The notes beneath the pieces are model-generated. The model was not told the DNA's origin. It worked only from the letters and a program-made list of their open reading frames with translations, and searched no databases. 64,000 bases of DNA from DASWIG01 sp965371445. GTDB lineage: Bacteria > Acidobacteriota > Thermoanaerobaculia > Multivoradales > J023. Shown here one piece after another: positions 43,401 to 53,800 of the stretch; the first letter of the stretch is position 1, and the number at the start of each line of letters is the position of its first letter. Location of the stretch: positions 1-64,000 of the forward strand of contig CBDUYN010000019.1 of NCBI GenBank assembly GCA_965371445.1, given 5' to 3'. Both the position numbers and the translations under genes were made by a program.

Positions 43401-44896
43401 GGAGCGTCACCGGCGACTCGCCGGCGCCGCAGGGCGGCGAGGAGGCCGCGGTGCGAATCGCCGCGGGCCTCGACGCCGGTTTCTACAGCCTGCTCGAGCT
43501 GGCCCGGGAATGCGGTGAGGAGCCGCGGTCGATCCTCGTCGTCTCCGACGACATGCAGGAGGTGACCGGAGCGGAGCCCCTGCGGCCGGAGAAGGCGCCG
43601 CTTCTCGGAGCCTGCCGGGTGATCTCGCAGGAGGAGCCCCACCTGAGCTTTCGCAGCGTCGACTTGAGCCGCTCGGAGCCCCCCTGGCGGCAGCGCCGGT
43701 GGGCCGAGGACTTGCTGCGCGAGCTCGCGGCCGGCAGGGCGGAGCCCGTGATCGCCTACCGCGGCGGCCGGCGCCAGGCGCCGGATCTCGCGCCGGTCCG
43801 CCTGGGCGCCGGCGGCGCCGGACGGCTTCGCCGGGGTGGCGTCTACCTGATCACCGGGGGGCTGGGGGGGGTCGGGCTCGCCATCGCCGACTTCCTCGTC
43901 GAGACGGCCGCGGCACGCCTCGTCCTGGTCGGCCGCGGCGGCCGGGCGGCGACGCCGGAGGCGGACCGCTGGCTCGCCGAGCACCGCGGCGAGGTGCTTG
44001 TCGGGGCAGCCGACGTCGCCGATCCGGCCGCGATGGAGCGCGTCCTCGGCGAGGCCGAGCAACGATTCGGGCCGCTCGCCGGCGTCGTCCATGCGGCGGG
44101 CGTGAGCGGTGCCGAGGCCTTTCCCGCCGCCCGCGAGACGACCCGCGACGTCGCCGAGCGGCATTTCCAGGCCAAGATCCGAGGGCTCTTGGTGCTGGAA
44201 CGCCTGCTGCGCGGACGCGACCTCGACTTCTGCCTGCTGACCTCGTCGACCGCGTCGTGGCTCGGCGGCCTGGGCTACGCCGCCTACGCCGGCGCGAACC
44301 TTTTCATGGACGCTTTTGCGCGGCTCATGAGCCGCGGCGCGGCGATGCCCTGGCTGAGCGTCAACTGGGACGCCTGGCGCCTGGGGGGCGATGCTCATCG
44401 CGGCGGCTACGGTGCCGAGCTCGCGGAGCTCGCCATGAGCCCGGCCGAGGCGACCGAGGCCCTGAGCCGAATCCTGGCCGCAGACGTCGGGACCCAGGTC
44501 GCCGTCGCGGCCGGAGACCTGCGCCCCCGTCTCGAGCGCTGGGTCCTCTCGGCGGCTCAGCCCGACGCCCCGGCCTCCCCGGCGCCGGTGTACTCTCGGC
44601 CAGCCCTCGAGACGGCGTTCGCCGCGCCCCGCTCGGAGTTGGAATGTACCGTCGCCGGCCTCTGGCAGGAGGTGCTGGGCCTCGCGGCGGTAGGTGTCGA
44701 CGACGACTTCTTCGAGCTCGGCGGCGATTCTCTGCTCGCCGTGCGGGTCCTGGCGGAATTGCGCCGCCGGCACCGGCTGGAGATCGCCCTGCCGCGCTTC
44801 TTCCAGGCGAGCACCGTGGCCGAGCTCGCCGCCGCGCTGGAGGAGGGGACGCCAGCCGGCGCGCCGTCCGGCGGCTTCGAGGAGATCCGCCTGTGA
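40481..44896 (+). CDS. Type I PKS module KS-AT-KR-ACP
   Basis: This 1,471-residue single extension module has KS with TACSTSL (Cys173), EAHGTGT and NLGHLGPAA. AT has GHSVGE (Ser614) and a VSHAFHS motif near 709, predicting malonyl-CoA. KR has TGGLGGVG near 1125 and YAGAN with Tyr near 1269. ACP has GGDSLL (Ser1417). There is no DH or ER, so the ketone should stop at a beta-hydroxyl. The KR lacks the LDD motif of B-type ketoreductases, which tentatively suggests the opposite stereochemistry. The ATG overlaps the NRPS1 stop by 4 nt and the stop overlaps the NRPS2 start by 4 nt, so the three genes are translationally coupled. The tail after ACP ends in GGFEEIRL, a short acidic motif suited to the docking domain at the start of NRPS2. 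Confidence 0.95.
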   Translation: MSEASTDIAVVGMSALLPGCPRSSPRRLDDFWRNLCHGVESITFFRAEELDEADAKLAGDPAYVAAAGILDGPELFDAAFFDMSPRQAELLDPQHRIFLECAWEALEDAACNPRRFPGPIGLFAGSSRSLHGLGREASEEYLARISTDKDFLTTRTAYALGLTGPAVTVQTACSTSLVAVHLACQSLLGGECDLALAGGVSLWLPDRRGHLYEEGGIASPDGHCRAFDARAAGTVTGFGVGVVVLRRLGEALAGGDPVRALVRGSAVNNDGAAKVGFTAPGVAGQAAVVAEALAVAGVEPGTVGYVEAHGTGTVLGDSVEVAALTEAFASAPGPTWLGSLKTNLGHLGPAAGVAGLIKTVLALKHRQLPPTLHFEQPHPEIDFGPFRVGSELRPWRRGDKPRRAGVSSFGIGGTNAHVVLEEAPEAQRRPPPEPRRRHQLLVLSARTPTALEEATARLAGHLAEPIDLADVAYTLQVGRRPFEHRRAVVAADAADAAAALGEPRRRQTRRAGEPPEVAFLFPGQGTQGVNMGRGLYDTEPAFRREIDRAAEVLLPHLGLDLRAVLYPAPGGEEAAAARLERTELTQPALFAFEYALARLWICWGVEPRALLGHSVGEYVAACLAGVFRPDDALALLARRGRLIQELAPGAMASVALGETELRERLGTELDVAAVNAGDRTVVSGPEAAVESLAAELAAEGLDVRRLAVSHAFHSRCLDGVRAAFAAAFDGVELGAPRLPFLSNVTGTWIDADAARDPGYWVRQMTSPVRFADAAGRLLERPRRLLLEVGPGRTLTSLVRRHPSAGEAASLLASLPGSGGEESEELLVALGGLWLAGAEVDWEARHAPGSRRRVALPTYPFEHRRYVLDEAPRVVRRRSLAEWFYVPVWRPAPLAAAGRPAGSWLVFATEEPPGPELERRLAELGRVVRVLPGESFERRGEAAWVLDPRDGGSYRRLFQDLHAEGAIPQTFVHMWSVTGDSPAPQGGEEAAVRIAAGLDAGFYSLLELARECGEEPRSILVVSDDMQEVTGAEPLRPEKAPLLGACRVISQEEPHLSFRSVDLSRSEPPWRQRRWAEDLLRELAAGRAEPVIAYRGGRRQAPDLAPVRLGAGGAGRLRRGGVYLITGGLGGVGLAIADFLVETAAARLVLVGRGGRAATPEADRWLAEHRGEVLVGAADVADPAAMERVLGEAEQRFGPLAGVVHAAGVSGAEAFPAARETTRDVAERHFQAKIRGLLVLERLLRGRDLDFCLLTSSTASWLGGLGYAAYAGANLFMDAFARLMSRGAAMPWLSVNWDAWRLGGDAHRGGYGAELAELAMSPAEATEALSRILAADVGTQVAVAAGDLRPRLERWVLSAAQPDAPASPAPVYSRPALETAFAAPRSELECTVAGLWQEVLGLAAVGVDDDFFELGGDSLLAVRVLAELRRRHRLEIALPRFFQASTVAELAAALEEGTPAGAPSGGFEEIRL

Positions 44897-47800
44897 AGGC
44901 CGAACGGCTTCTGGCGACGCTTCTGGAGCGCGGCGCCCTCGTCTGGGCCGAGGGCGGCGAGCTCGTCTGCCGCGCCCCGGCGAGCGCGCTCGACCCGGCA
45001 CTGCGCCAGGAGCTCGGCGAGGCCAAGGGCGAGCTTCTACCGCTCCTCGGCGAGCGTCGCCGTCACGCGCCGCTCTCACCTGCCCAGGAACGCCTCTGGT
45101 TTCTTCAACAGCTCGCGCCCGAAAGTCGCGCCTATCACCTGCCGGCGGCCCGGGTCCTGCGCGGCCGGCTCGACCGGGGGGCCCTGGAGCGTGCCCTGGA
45201 CCAGATCCTGCGCCGCCACGACGTCCTGCGGGCCACCTTCACGACCGTCGACGATCGTCCCTGCCAGGTCGTCGCACCGCCGCGGCAGCTGCGGGAGCTA
45301 CCGCTCGTCGACCTGAGCGGCCTGGCCGCCGCGCGCCGCGAAGACGAAGCCCGGCGACTCCTGCGGATCGAGGCCGACCGGCCCTTCGACCTCGCGCTCG
45401 GCCCGCCGGCGCGCTTCCTGCTGCTGCGCCTCGCCAGCGCCGAGCACGTCTTCTTCCGTAGCTTCCACCATGTCGTCGTCGACGCCTGGTCCCAGGGAAT
45501 CTGGCGCCGGGAGCTGACAAGCCTCTACGCCGCCTACGCCGCGCGCCGCCAGGCGGCGCTGCCGGAGCTTGCCCTCCAGTACGACAGCTTCGCGGCACGC
45601 CAGCGGCACGAGCTACGCGGCGAGAAGCTCGACGAGCTCGTCGCCTGGTGGCGCGACGAGCTCGAAGGGATCACCGCGCTGGAGCTCGCGACCGACCGGA
45701 AGCGGCCGGCGGTTCCCGGCTACCGGGGCGCCGGGCACGGCTTCCGGGTGGGCGAGCGGCTCACCGGCGTGCTGCGCGGCCTGGGCCGCGGCGAGGGTGC
45801 CACGCTTTACATGACGCTTCTGGCGGCGCTGATGGTGCTTCTCCACCGCTGGAGTGGCCAGGACGACGTCGCCGTCGGCTCGCCGGTCGCCGGCCGTCAT
45901 CCTGCCGGGGTCGAGGGTCTGATCGGCTTTTTCGTCAACACCCTGGTGCTGCGCGGCCGGCCCTGTGGCCGGTTGCGCTTTCGAGACCTCCTGCGGCAGG
46001 TCCGCAAGAGCTGCCTGGCGGCCTACGCGCACCAGGAGCTGCCGTTCGAGAAGCTCGTCGAGGCGCTCGTGCCGGAGCGTGACCTGGCACGCTCGCCGCT
46101 CTTTCAGGTGCTTTTGGTCCTGCACGACGCGCCGGCCGAAGCGATGGCCCTGCCGGGTCTCACCCTGTCGTCTTTTGAGCTCGGCGTTCACCGCGCGCCC
46201 TTCGACCTGACGCTGGCCCTCTCCGAGGAGGATGGCGTCCTCGCCGGCCTCTTGAGCTACGACACCGACCTCTTCCACCCGACGACGGCGGCGCGGCTCG
46301 CCCGTTCCTACGAGATCCTCCTGGCCGGCGCCGCCGAGGATCCGGAGCGGGAGCTGGCGAGCCTGCCCCTGCTGGACGTGGCCGAGCGCCACCAGCTGCT
46401 GCTGGAGTGGAACGACACGGCGCTTGCCTCGGGCGGCGCTGCCTCGGCCAGCGGGACGGTAGTCGACGCTTTCGAGCGCCAGGCGGCGGCGACGCCCGAG
46501 GCGGTGGCGGCGGTCTTCGACGAAGAGCGCTTGAGCTACCATGAGCTCGACGAGCGGGCCGGCCGGCTGGCCGCCGAGCTCCACCGACGCGGTGTCGGAC
46601 GCGACGACCGGGTCGGACTCTTCGTCGAGCGCTCGCTCGCCATGGCGGTGGCCGTCGTGGGGGTCTTGAAGGCGGGCGCGGCATACGTGCCCCTCGATCC
46701 GTCCTATCCGCGGGAGCGGCTCGCCTTCATGATCGAGGAGATCGAGGGGGCCGTGTTGCTGACCCAGGAGGCTTTGACGACTTGCCTCGAGGAGCTCTCG
46801 GGCGACACCCCGGCGCCGAGACCGGTGAGGCCGGATCCGGAGAGCCTCGCCTACGTCATCTACACCTCGGGATCGACGGGACGGCCGAAGGGGATCGCCC
46901 TCGGCCACCGCGCGCTCTGGAACCTGGTCGCCTGGCACCTGGAGCACCTGTTGTCGGCAGCGCGTACGCTGCAATACGCCTCGCTCGCCTTCGACGCCAG
47001 CTTCCACGAGATGTTCGCGGCCTGGTGCTCCGGAGGCACGGTCTACCTGGTGGCGGAGGAGATGCGGCGCGACATGGCGGCGCTCGCCCGCTTCCTCGCC
47101 GCGGAGCGGATCGAAAAAGCGATCTTGCCGGTCGTCGTGCTCCAGCGTCTGGCCGAGGAGATCCTGGAGAGCGGGCTCGATCTGGGGGCGCTGCGCGAGC
47201 TAGTGACCACCGGCGAGCAGCTCCACGTCACGGCGGCGGTGGTAGAGCTTTTCCAGCGCTTCCCGCAGGTCGCCTTCCACAACCACTACGGCCCGTCCGA
47301 GACCCACGTGGTGACCGCGCTGCGGCTCGCCGGCGATCCCCGCGGCTGGCCGTCGCATCCGCCGATCGGACGCCCGATCGCCGCAACCGAAATCTATCTG
47401 CTGGAGCGCCGTGGCTCGCCGGCGGGGCTCGGCCAGGTGGGCGAGCTCCTGGTCGGCGGCGTGTCGCTGGCCCGAGGCTACCTCGACCGGCCGGGGAGGA
47501 CCGCGGAATGGTTCGTGCCCGACCCGTTCGGCGACCGCCCCGGGGGTCGGCTCTACCGTACGGGTGACCACGCCCGCCACCTCGGCGACGGCCGGATCGA
47601 GTTTCTGGGACGGATCGACCTGCAGGTGAAGATTCGCGGCTTCCGGGTCGAGCCGGAGGAGGTCGAAGCGGTGCTCGCCCGTCATCCCGGGGTGCGGGAA
47701 GCGGCGGTCGTCGTGCGTGGCGGCGGCGCGGCGTCCGGGGCCTCGGAAGGGCTCTTCCTGGCCGGCTTTTACGTCGCCGAGGGCGATGGCCCGGCACCAC

Positions 47801-50800
47801 CCGCCGCGGCGCTCAGGAGCTTCCTGGCCGACCGGCTGCCGGAGCCCATGGTGCCCCGCCTCTTCGAGGAGCTCGAGGCGCTGCCCCTCTCGCCCACCGG
47901 CAAGCTCGACCGGGCAGCGCTCGGCCGGCGCGTCCTGCCCGCGGCGGCGGGCTCGCCGTCGTCGCGGCCGCGCTCGGCGGTCGAGGAGATCCTGCTGGCG
48001 ATTTGGGAAGACGTCCTCGGGCGCTCACCCCTGGGTGTAAACGACCATTTCTTCGAGCTCGGGGGGCATTCGCTGCTCGCCACCCAGGTGGTGTCGCGCA
48101 CGCGGCGGGCCCTGGGTGTGGAGCTGCCTCTGCGTCGGCTCTTCGAGAAACCGACGGTCGCCGAGCTGGCCGACGACGTCGTCCAACAGCGGGCCGCGTC
48201 TTTGGGCAGGAGCGCGCCGCCGATCGTGCCGGTCGAGCGGGGTCCTGAGGTGCCGCTGTCGTTCGCCCAGCAACGCTTGTGGTTTCTGCAACAGCTGATG
48301 CCGTCGAGCTCGGTCTACAACATGCCAGGCGCCCAGCGACTCCTGGGACGTCTCAACGTTGCGGCGCTCGACGGCGCGCTGGGGGAGATCGTGCGCCGGC
48401 ACGAGGCGCTCAGGACACGCTTTCCGGCAACCGACGGACGGCCCCGCCAGGAGATCGCGACCGCCGGAACGTGGGTTCTGCCGCTCGTCGACCTGACGTC
48501 GCTACCGCAGGAACGTCGTCCGGGTGAGGCCTGCCGTCGCCTGGCGGCGGAAAGGCGGCGGCCGTTCCAGCTGGCGGTGGAGCTGCCACTGCGCTCGCAC
48601 CTGTGGCGGCTCACCGCAGAGGAGCACGTGCTCTTCGTCAACATCCACCACATCGCCTCAGACGGTTGGTCGCAAGGGATCTTCGACCGGGAGCTGACGG
48701 TGCTCTACGAAGCCTTCGTCGAGGGCGCACCGTCGCCGCTGTCGGAGCCGGGCGTCCAGTATGCGGACTTTGCGGCATGGCAACACGAGTGGCTGCGCGG
48801 GGAAAGACTCAAAACCCACCTCGGGTACTGGCGAGAGCACCTCGCGGGTCTGCCGGTCCTGGAGCTGCCGACGGACCGGCCCCGGCCGGCGGCGCTGACG
48901 CATCGAGGCGCGACGCTCCAGCTGGTGCTCCCGGAGGAGCTCAGCGAAGGGCTGAAGCGGCTGAGCATAGACAGCGGCACGTCGCTTTTCATGACGCTGC
49001 TGGCCGGTTTCTTGACACTACTGCGTCGGCTGACGGCTCAAGGCGACCTCGCGGTCGGAATACCGATCGCCAGTCGCCATTATCCGGAGGTCGAGGAGCT
49101 GATCGGCCTCTTTGTCAACACGCTGGTCTTACGCGGCGACTTCTCGTGGGAATCCGCCGAGGAGAATCCATCCTTCGGCGAGCTTCTAAGCCGCGTGAGA
49201 GAGTGGTGCTTGGAGGCTTATGACCACCAAGACGTACCGTTTGAGAAGCTGGTCGAGGAGTTGGATCCCCAACGCAGCCGCAGCCACATGCCGCTGGTTC
49301 AGGTGATCTTCCAGCACATCGTGGCGCGGGCGCCCGTGGGGCTTCCAGGGCTGAGGCTCAGCCCGCTGGGCGTCGCAAACCAGACGGCGAAGCTCGACCT
49401 GGTGGTCAACATGATCGACACACCCGAGGGCCTGGTCGGTCAATGGCAATACAGCCTTGACCTTTTCGACGCCACGACCATCGGCCGGATGAAGGGGCAC
49501 TTCGCTGTCCTCCTGGCCGCCTCCGTCGCCGATCCGGCACGGCTGGTCCCTGAGCTGCCGCTGCTGAGCGCGGCCGAGGCGCATCAATTGCTCGCCGAAT
49601 GGAACGTGGTGACTCCGGTGCCGCCGCCGACCACGCTTCACGCTCTTTTTGCGGCACGTGCCGCCGAGCGCTCCGCGGCCACGGCCGTGGCCTTCGGGAA
49701 CGAACGGCTGAGCTACGGCGAGCTCGACCGCCGGGCCAACCAGCTGGCGCATCACCTCCGAGGTCTCGGAGTCGGGCGGGAAACCCTGGTCGGTCTTTTC
49801 CTGGAACGTTCCCCCGAGATGGTGACGGCGATCCTCGGTGTGCTCAAGGCCGGCGGCGCCTACGTACCTCTGGACCCGGTTTATCCCAGGGAGCGGATCG
49901 CGTTCCTGCTCGAAGATGCCCGCGTACCGATCGTGATCACCCAAGAGCAGCTGCTGGAAAGCCTCCCCGGGCACAGCGCCGCAGTCCTTTGTATCGACGG
50001 CGAGTGGGAGCGGATCCGCCGGGCGCCGGCGGCAGCGCCCCGCGTCGAAGGATCGCCCGGCGAGCTCGCCTACGTGATCTATACCTCGGGCTCGACGGGA
50101 AAACCCAAAGGCGTCGGGGTGCCCCACGCTCAAGTGGTACGGCTGCTCACTTCGACCGCTGCCCGGTTCCACTTTGACTCCTCTGACACCTGGACGCTGT
50201 TTCACTCCTTCGCCTTCGATTTCTCGGTGTGGGAGTTATGGGGCGCTCTGGCCTTCGGCGGCCGTCTGGAAGTGGTGCCGTACTGGACGAGTCGCTCGCC
50301 GGAAGCTTTCTATGAGCTGGTGACCCAGGCCGGAGTGACCGTGCTGAATCAGACACCGTCGGCTTTCCAGCAGTTCATGCGCGTCGACGAGGCCACGCGC
50401 GGCGGCGAGGGGCCGCTCGATCTGCGGCTGGTGATCTTCGGCGGCGAGACGCTCGAGCTGGCGAGCCTCGCCCCCTGGTTCGCGCGCCACGGCGACGAGC
50501 GCCCACAACTGGTCAACATGTACGGCATCACGGAGACCACCGTGCACGTCACCTGCCGTCCACTCGTCCGAGCCGACCTTGAGGGGATGCCGGGGGCGCC
50601 TGAGCCAAGACCGGGCAGTGTGATCGGCCGGAGGATTTCCGACGTTTCACTCTACGTGCTCGATCAGCACCGCCAGCCGGTACCGATCGGGATCCCGGGA
50701 GAGGTCTACGTAGGTGGAGCCGGCGTCGCCCGTGGGTATCTGAACCGTCGTTCTCTCACTGCCGAACGCTTCGTCCCCGATCCCTTCAGCGATCTCCCGG

Positions 50801-53800
50801 GAGGCCGGCCCGCGCAAGACCCGGCCCCCGGCACACGGCTCTACAAGACGGGGGATCTGGCACGCCTGCGTCCCGACGGTGATCTCGAGTACCTGAGACG
50901 GATCGATCATCAGGTCAAGATCCGCGGCTTCCGCGTCGAGCTCGGGGAGGTCGAGGAGAACCTGCTGCGGCATCCTGCGGTGGGCGAAGCGGTGGTGGTG
51001 ACGCGCGGCGAGCGCCCCGAAGAGATGGCTCTGGTGGCCTATGTGGTGACCACCGCCGGCGGGGATGAACCCACACTGAGCAAGCTGCGGTCTTTTCTGG
51101 CCGGTTTCCTACCCCAGTACATGTTGCCGTCGGGCCTGGTGGTGCTCGACTTCCTACCGCTTACCGCCCATGGCAAAGTCGATCGACACGCTTTACCAAC
51201 GCCGAGCAAGGTACCGTCCGAGATCTCCGGCGAGTACCTGGCACCGCGCAACGAGATGGAGCGTTTTCTAACCGGGCTGTGGCGCGAGATGCTCGGAGTC
51301 GATCCTCAGATTCCCATCGGTGTCCACGACAACTTCTTCGCGCTCGGTGGCAACTCGATCCGCGGCGCCATGATGGTCAACCGGCTACAGCAGAAGCTCG
51401 GCGAGATCGTCCAGGTGGTGACCATCTTCGACGCCCCGACCATCGCCGAGCTCGGTCGCTATCTCGTCGAGCAGCATCCGCAAGCCACGCAGCGGCTTTT
51501 CGGTGAGAAGCCGCCCGGCGATCAAGCCGGGGACAGATCGGCGTATCAAGTGGTGGATGCACAGCGGGTGGCCGAGATGCGGGCCCTCATCCCATCCCGG
51601 CCGTTCCGCGAGCCGGGCCCCAAGAACCGACCGGCGATTTTCTTGCTGGCACCGCCGCGTTCGGGTACGACGCTCTTGCGAGTTATGCTCGGTGGTCACC
51701 CGGCGCTTTTTGCGCCGCCCGAGCTCGAGCTTTTGTCCTTCCACACCCTGGCGCAACGGCGAGCTCGGTTCACTGGCCGTGACAGCTTCTGGCTCGAAGG
51801 GTTGACACGCGCGGTGATGGAGATTCATGGCTGTGACGCCCAAGAGGCGAGGCACATCGTCGAGCGGTGCGAGGCCGAGGGTCTTACCTCGCAGGCTCTC
51901 TACGGCCGCCTCCAAAGCTGGCTCGGCGAGCGCCGGCTAGTCGACAAGACGCCGTCGTACGCCCTCGACCTGGAGATTCTGAAGCGCGCTGAGGCCTGCT
52001 TCGAGAATGCACTCTACATCCATCTCGTCCGCCAACCCTACGGCATGATCCGCTCGTTCGAGGAGGCAAAGCTGGACCAGATCTTTTTCCGGACGGAGCA
52101 TCCCTTCGAGCGCCGCGAGCTGGCCGAGCTCATCTGGCTGGTCAGTCAGGAAAACATCTTACGTTTTTTCGAGAAGATCCCGGACTCGCGGCGATTCCGC
52201 ATCTCTTTCGAGGAGCTGGTGAGCGATCCGCAGCCGGTCATGCAACGTCTCTGCGCATTCCTCCAGCTAGAATTCGATCCGGGCATGGTGGACCCCTACA
52301 AGGAGCGCTCAACGCGCATGAGCGACGGCTTGCACGCCCAGTCGCGCATGCTCGGCGACGTGAAATTCCACCAGCACGAACGAATCGACGCGAGCGTCGC
52401 GGAGCGCTGGAAGGCACACTATGAGGAAGACTTCCTGGGCCGGGTGACCTGGGACGTCGCGGTCTCTCTGGGTTACCCTCGATCCGCGCCGCAGGCCGCC
52501 CAGGTCGCGGTTCCCGGCGCCCCGTCACCGCGGCGGCCGGAGTCCGGAGCGCCGCCGCTGTCGTTCGCCCAAGAGCGTTTGTGGTTTCTCCAGCAGCTGA
52601 CAGCGGACAGCGCGGCCTACAACATACCTGTTGCCCAGCGTCTGGTGGGCCACCTCGACGTCGCGGCGCTCTCCTGCGCCCTGGGGGAGGTCGTGCGCCG
52701 TCATGAGGCGCTGCGGACACTCTTTCCGGCGCCCGACGGGCGGCCCTGCCAAATCATCGCCGGCGCCGGGCCGTGGGTCCTGCCGCTCGTCGACGTGACG
52801 GCGTTGCCGCAGGAACGTCGCCTGGACGAGACACGCTGCCGCCTGACGGCGGAAGCGCGGCGGCCGTTCCGGCTGGCGGCGGAGCTGCCGCTGCGCTCGC
52901 ACCTGTGGCGCCTCGCGGCGGAGGAGCACGTGCTTTTCGTCAACACGCACCACATCGCCTCCGACGGCTGGTCCCAGGGGATCTTCAACCGGGAGTGGAC
53001 GGTGCTCTACGAGGCTTTCGTGCGGGGAGCGCCATCGCCGTTGCCGGAGCCAGGCGTCCAGTATGCGGATTTTGCGGTGTGGCAACGCGAGTGGCTACGC
53101 GGCAAGGTGCTGGAGACCCAACTCGCCTACTGGCGTCGGCAGCTCGACGACTTTCAAGTCTTGGAGCTGCCGACGGACCGGCCGCGTCCGGCGGTCAGGA
53201 CCGATACCGGGGCGAGCTTGTCGCTGGCGCTTCCCGAGGAGCCAAGCCGCTGGCTCCGGCAGCTGAGCATCGAGGTGGGCGCTTCGCTTTTCATGACCCT
53301 TCTCTCAGCCTTCATGGCGCTGCTCTACCGCCTGACGGGCCAGACCGACCTTGCCGTCGGGTCGCCGATCGCCAACCGCCGGTACGAAGAGATCGAAGGT
53401 CTGATCGGCTTTTTCGTCAACACCCTGGTCCTGCGGAGCCGGCCGGAGCCGCGGCAGTCGTTTGGAGATCTTCTGGCCCGGGTGCGGGAGCTGTGCCTGG
53501 AGGCCTACCTGCACCAGGACCTGCCGTTCGAGAAGCTGGTCGAAGAGCTCGACCCGGAACGCGACCAGGCGCGTTCGCCGCTTTTCCAGGTGATGTTCAC
53601 GGTTCAAAACGCCCCGGCGAAGGTGATGAGGATGCCGGGCATTGAGGATTCACCGTTCGCCCTCAGTTGGGGGGGTTCACGTTTCGACCTCGAAGTCTCG
53701 CTCTTCGAGGCAAAAGGACGCATTCGGGGCTCGATCGGCTACAACGCTGACCTTTTCCACGCGACGACGGTCGCGCGGCTCGTTCGCCATTACGAGACGC

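Noticed and set aside
43699..44892. Upstream extension of the NRPS2 frame
   Set aside because: It overlaps the KR and ACP of the PKS in a different frame and is Arg/Gly/Pro-rich nonsense; the GTG at 44893 opens a proper docking domain and overlaps the PKS stop by 4 nt.
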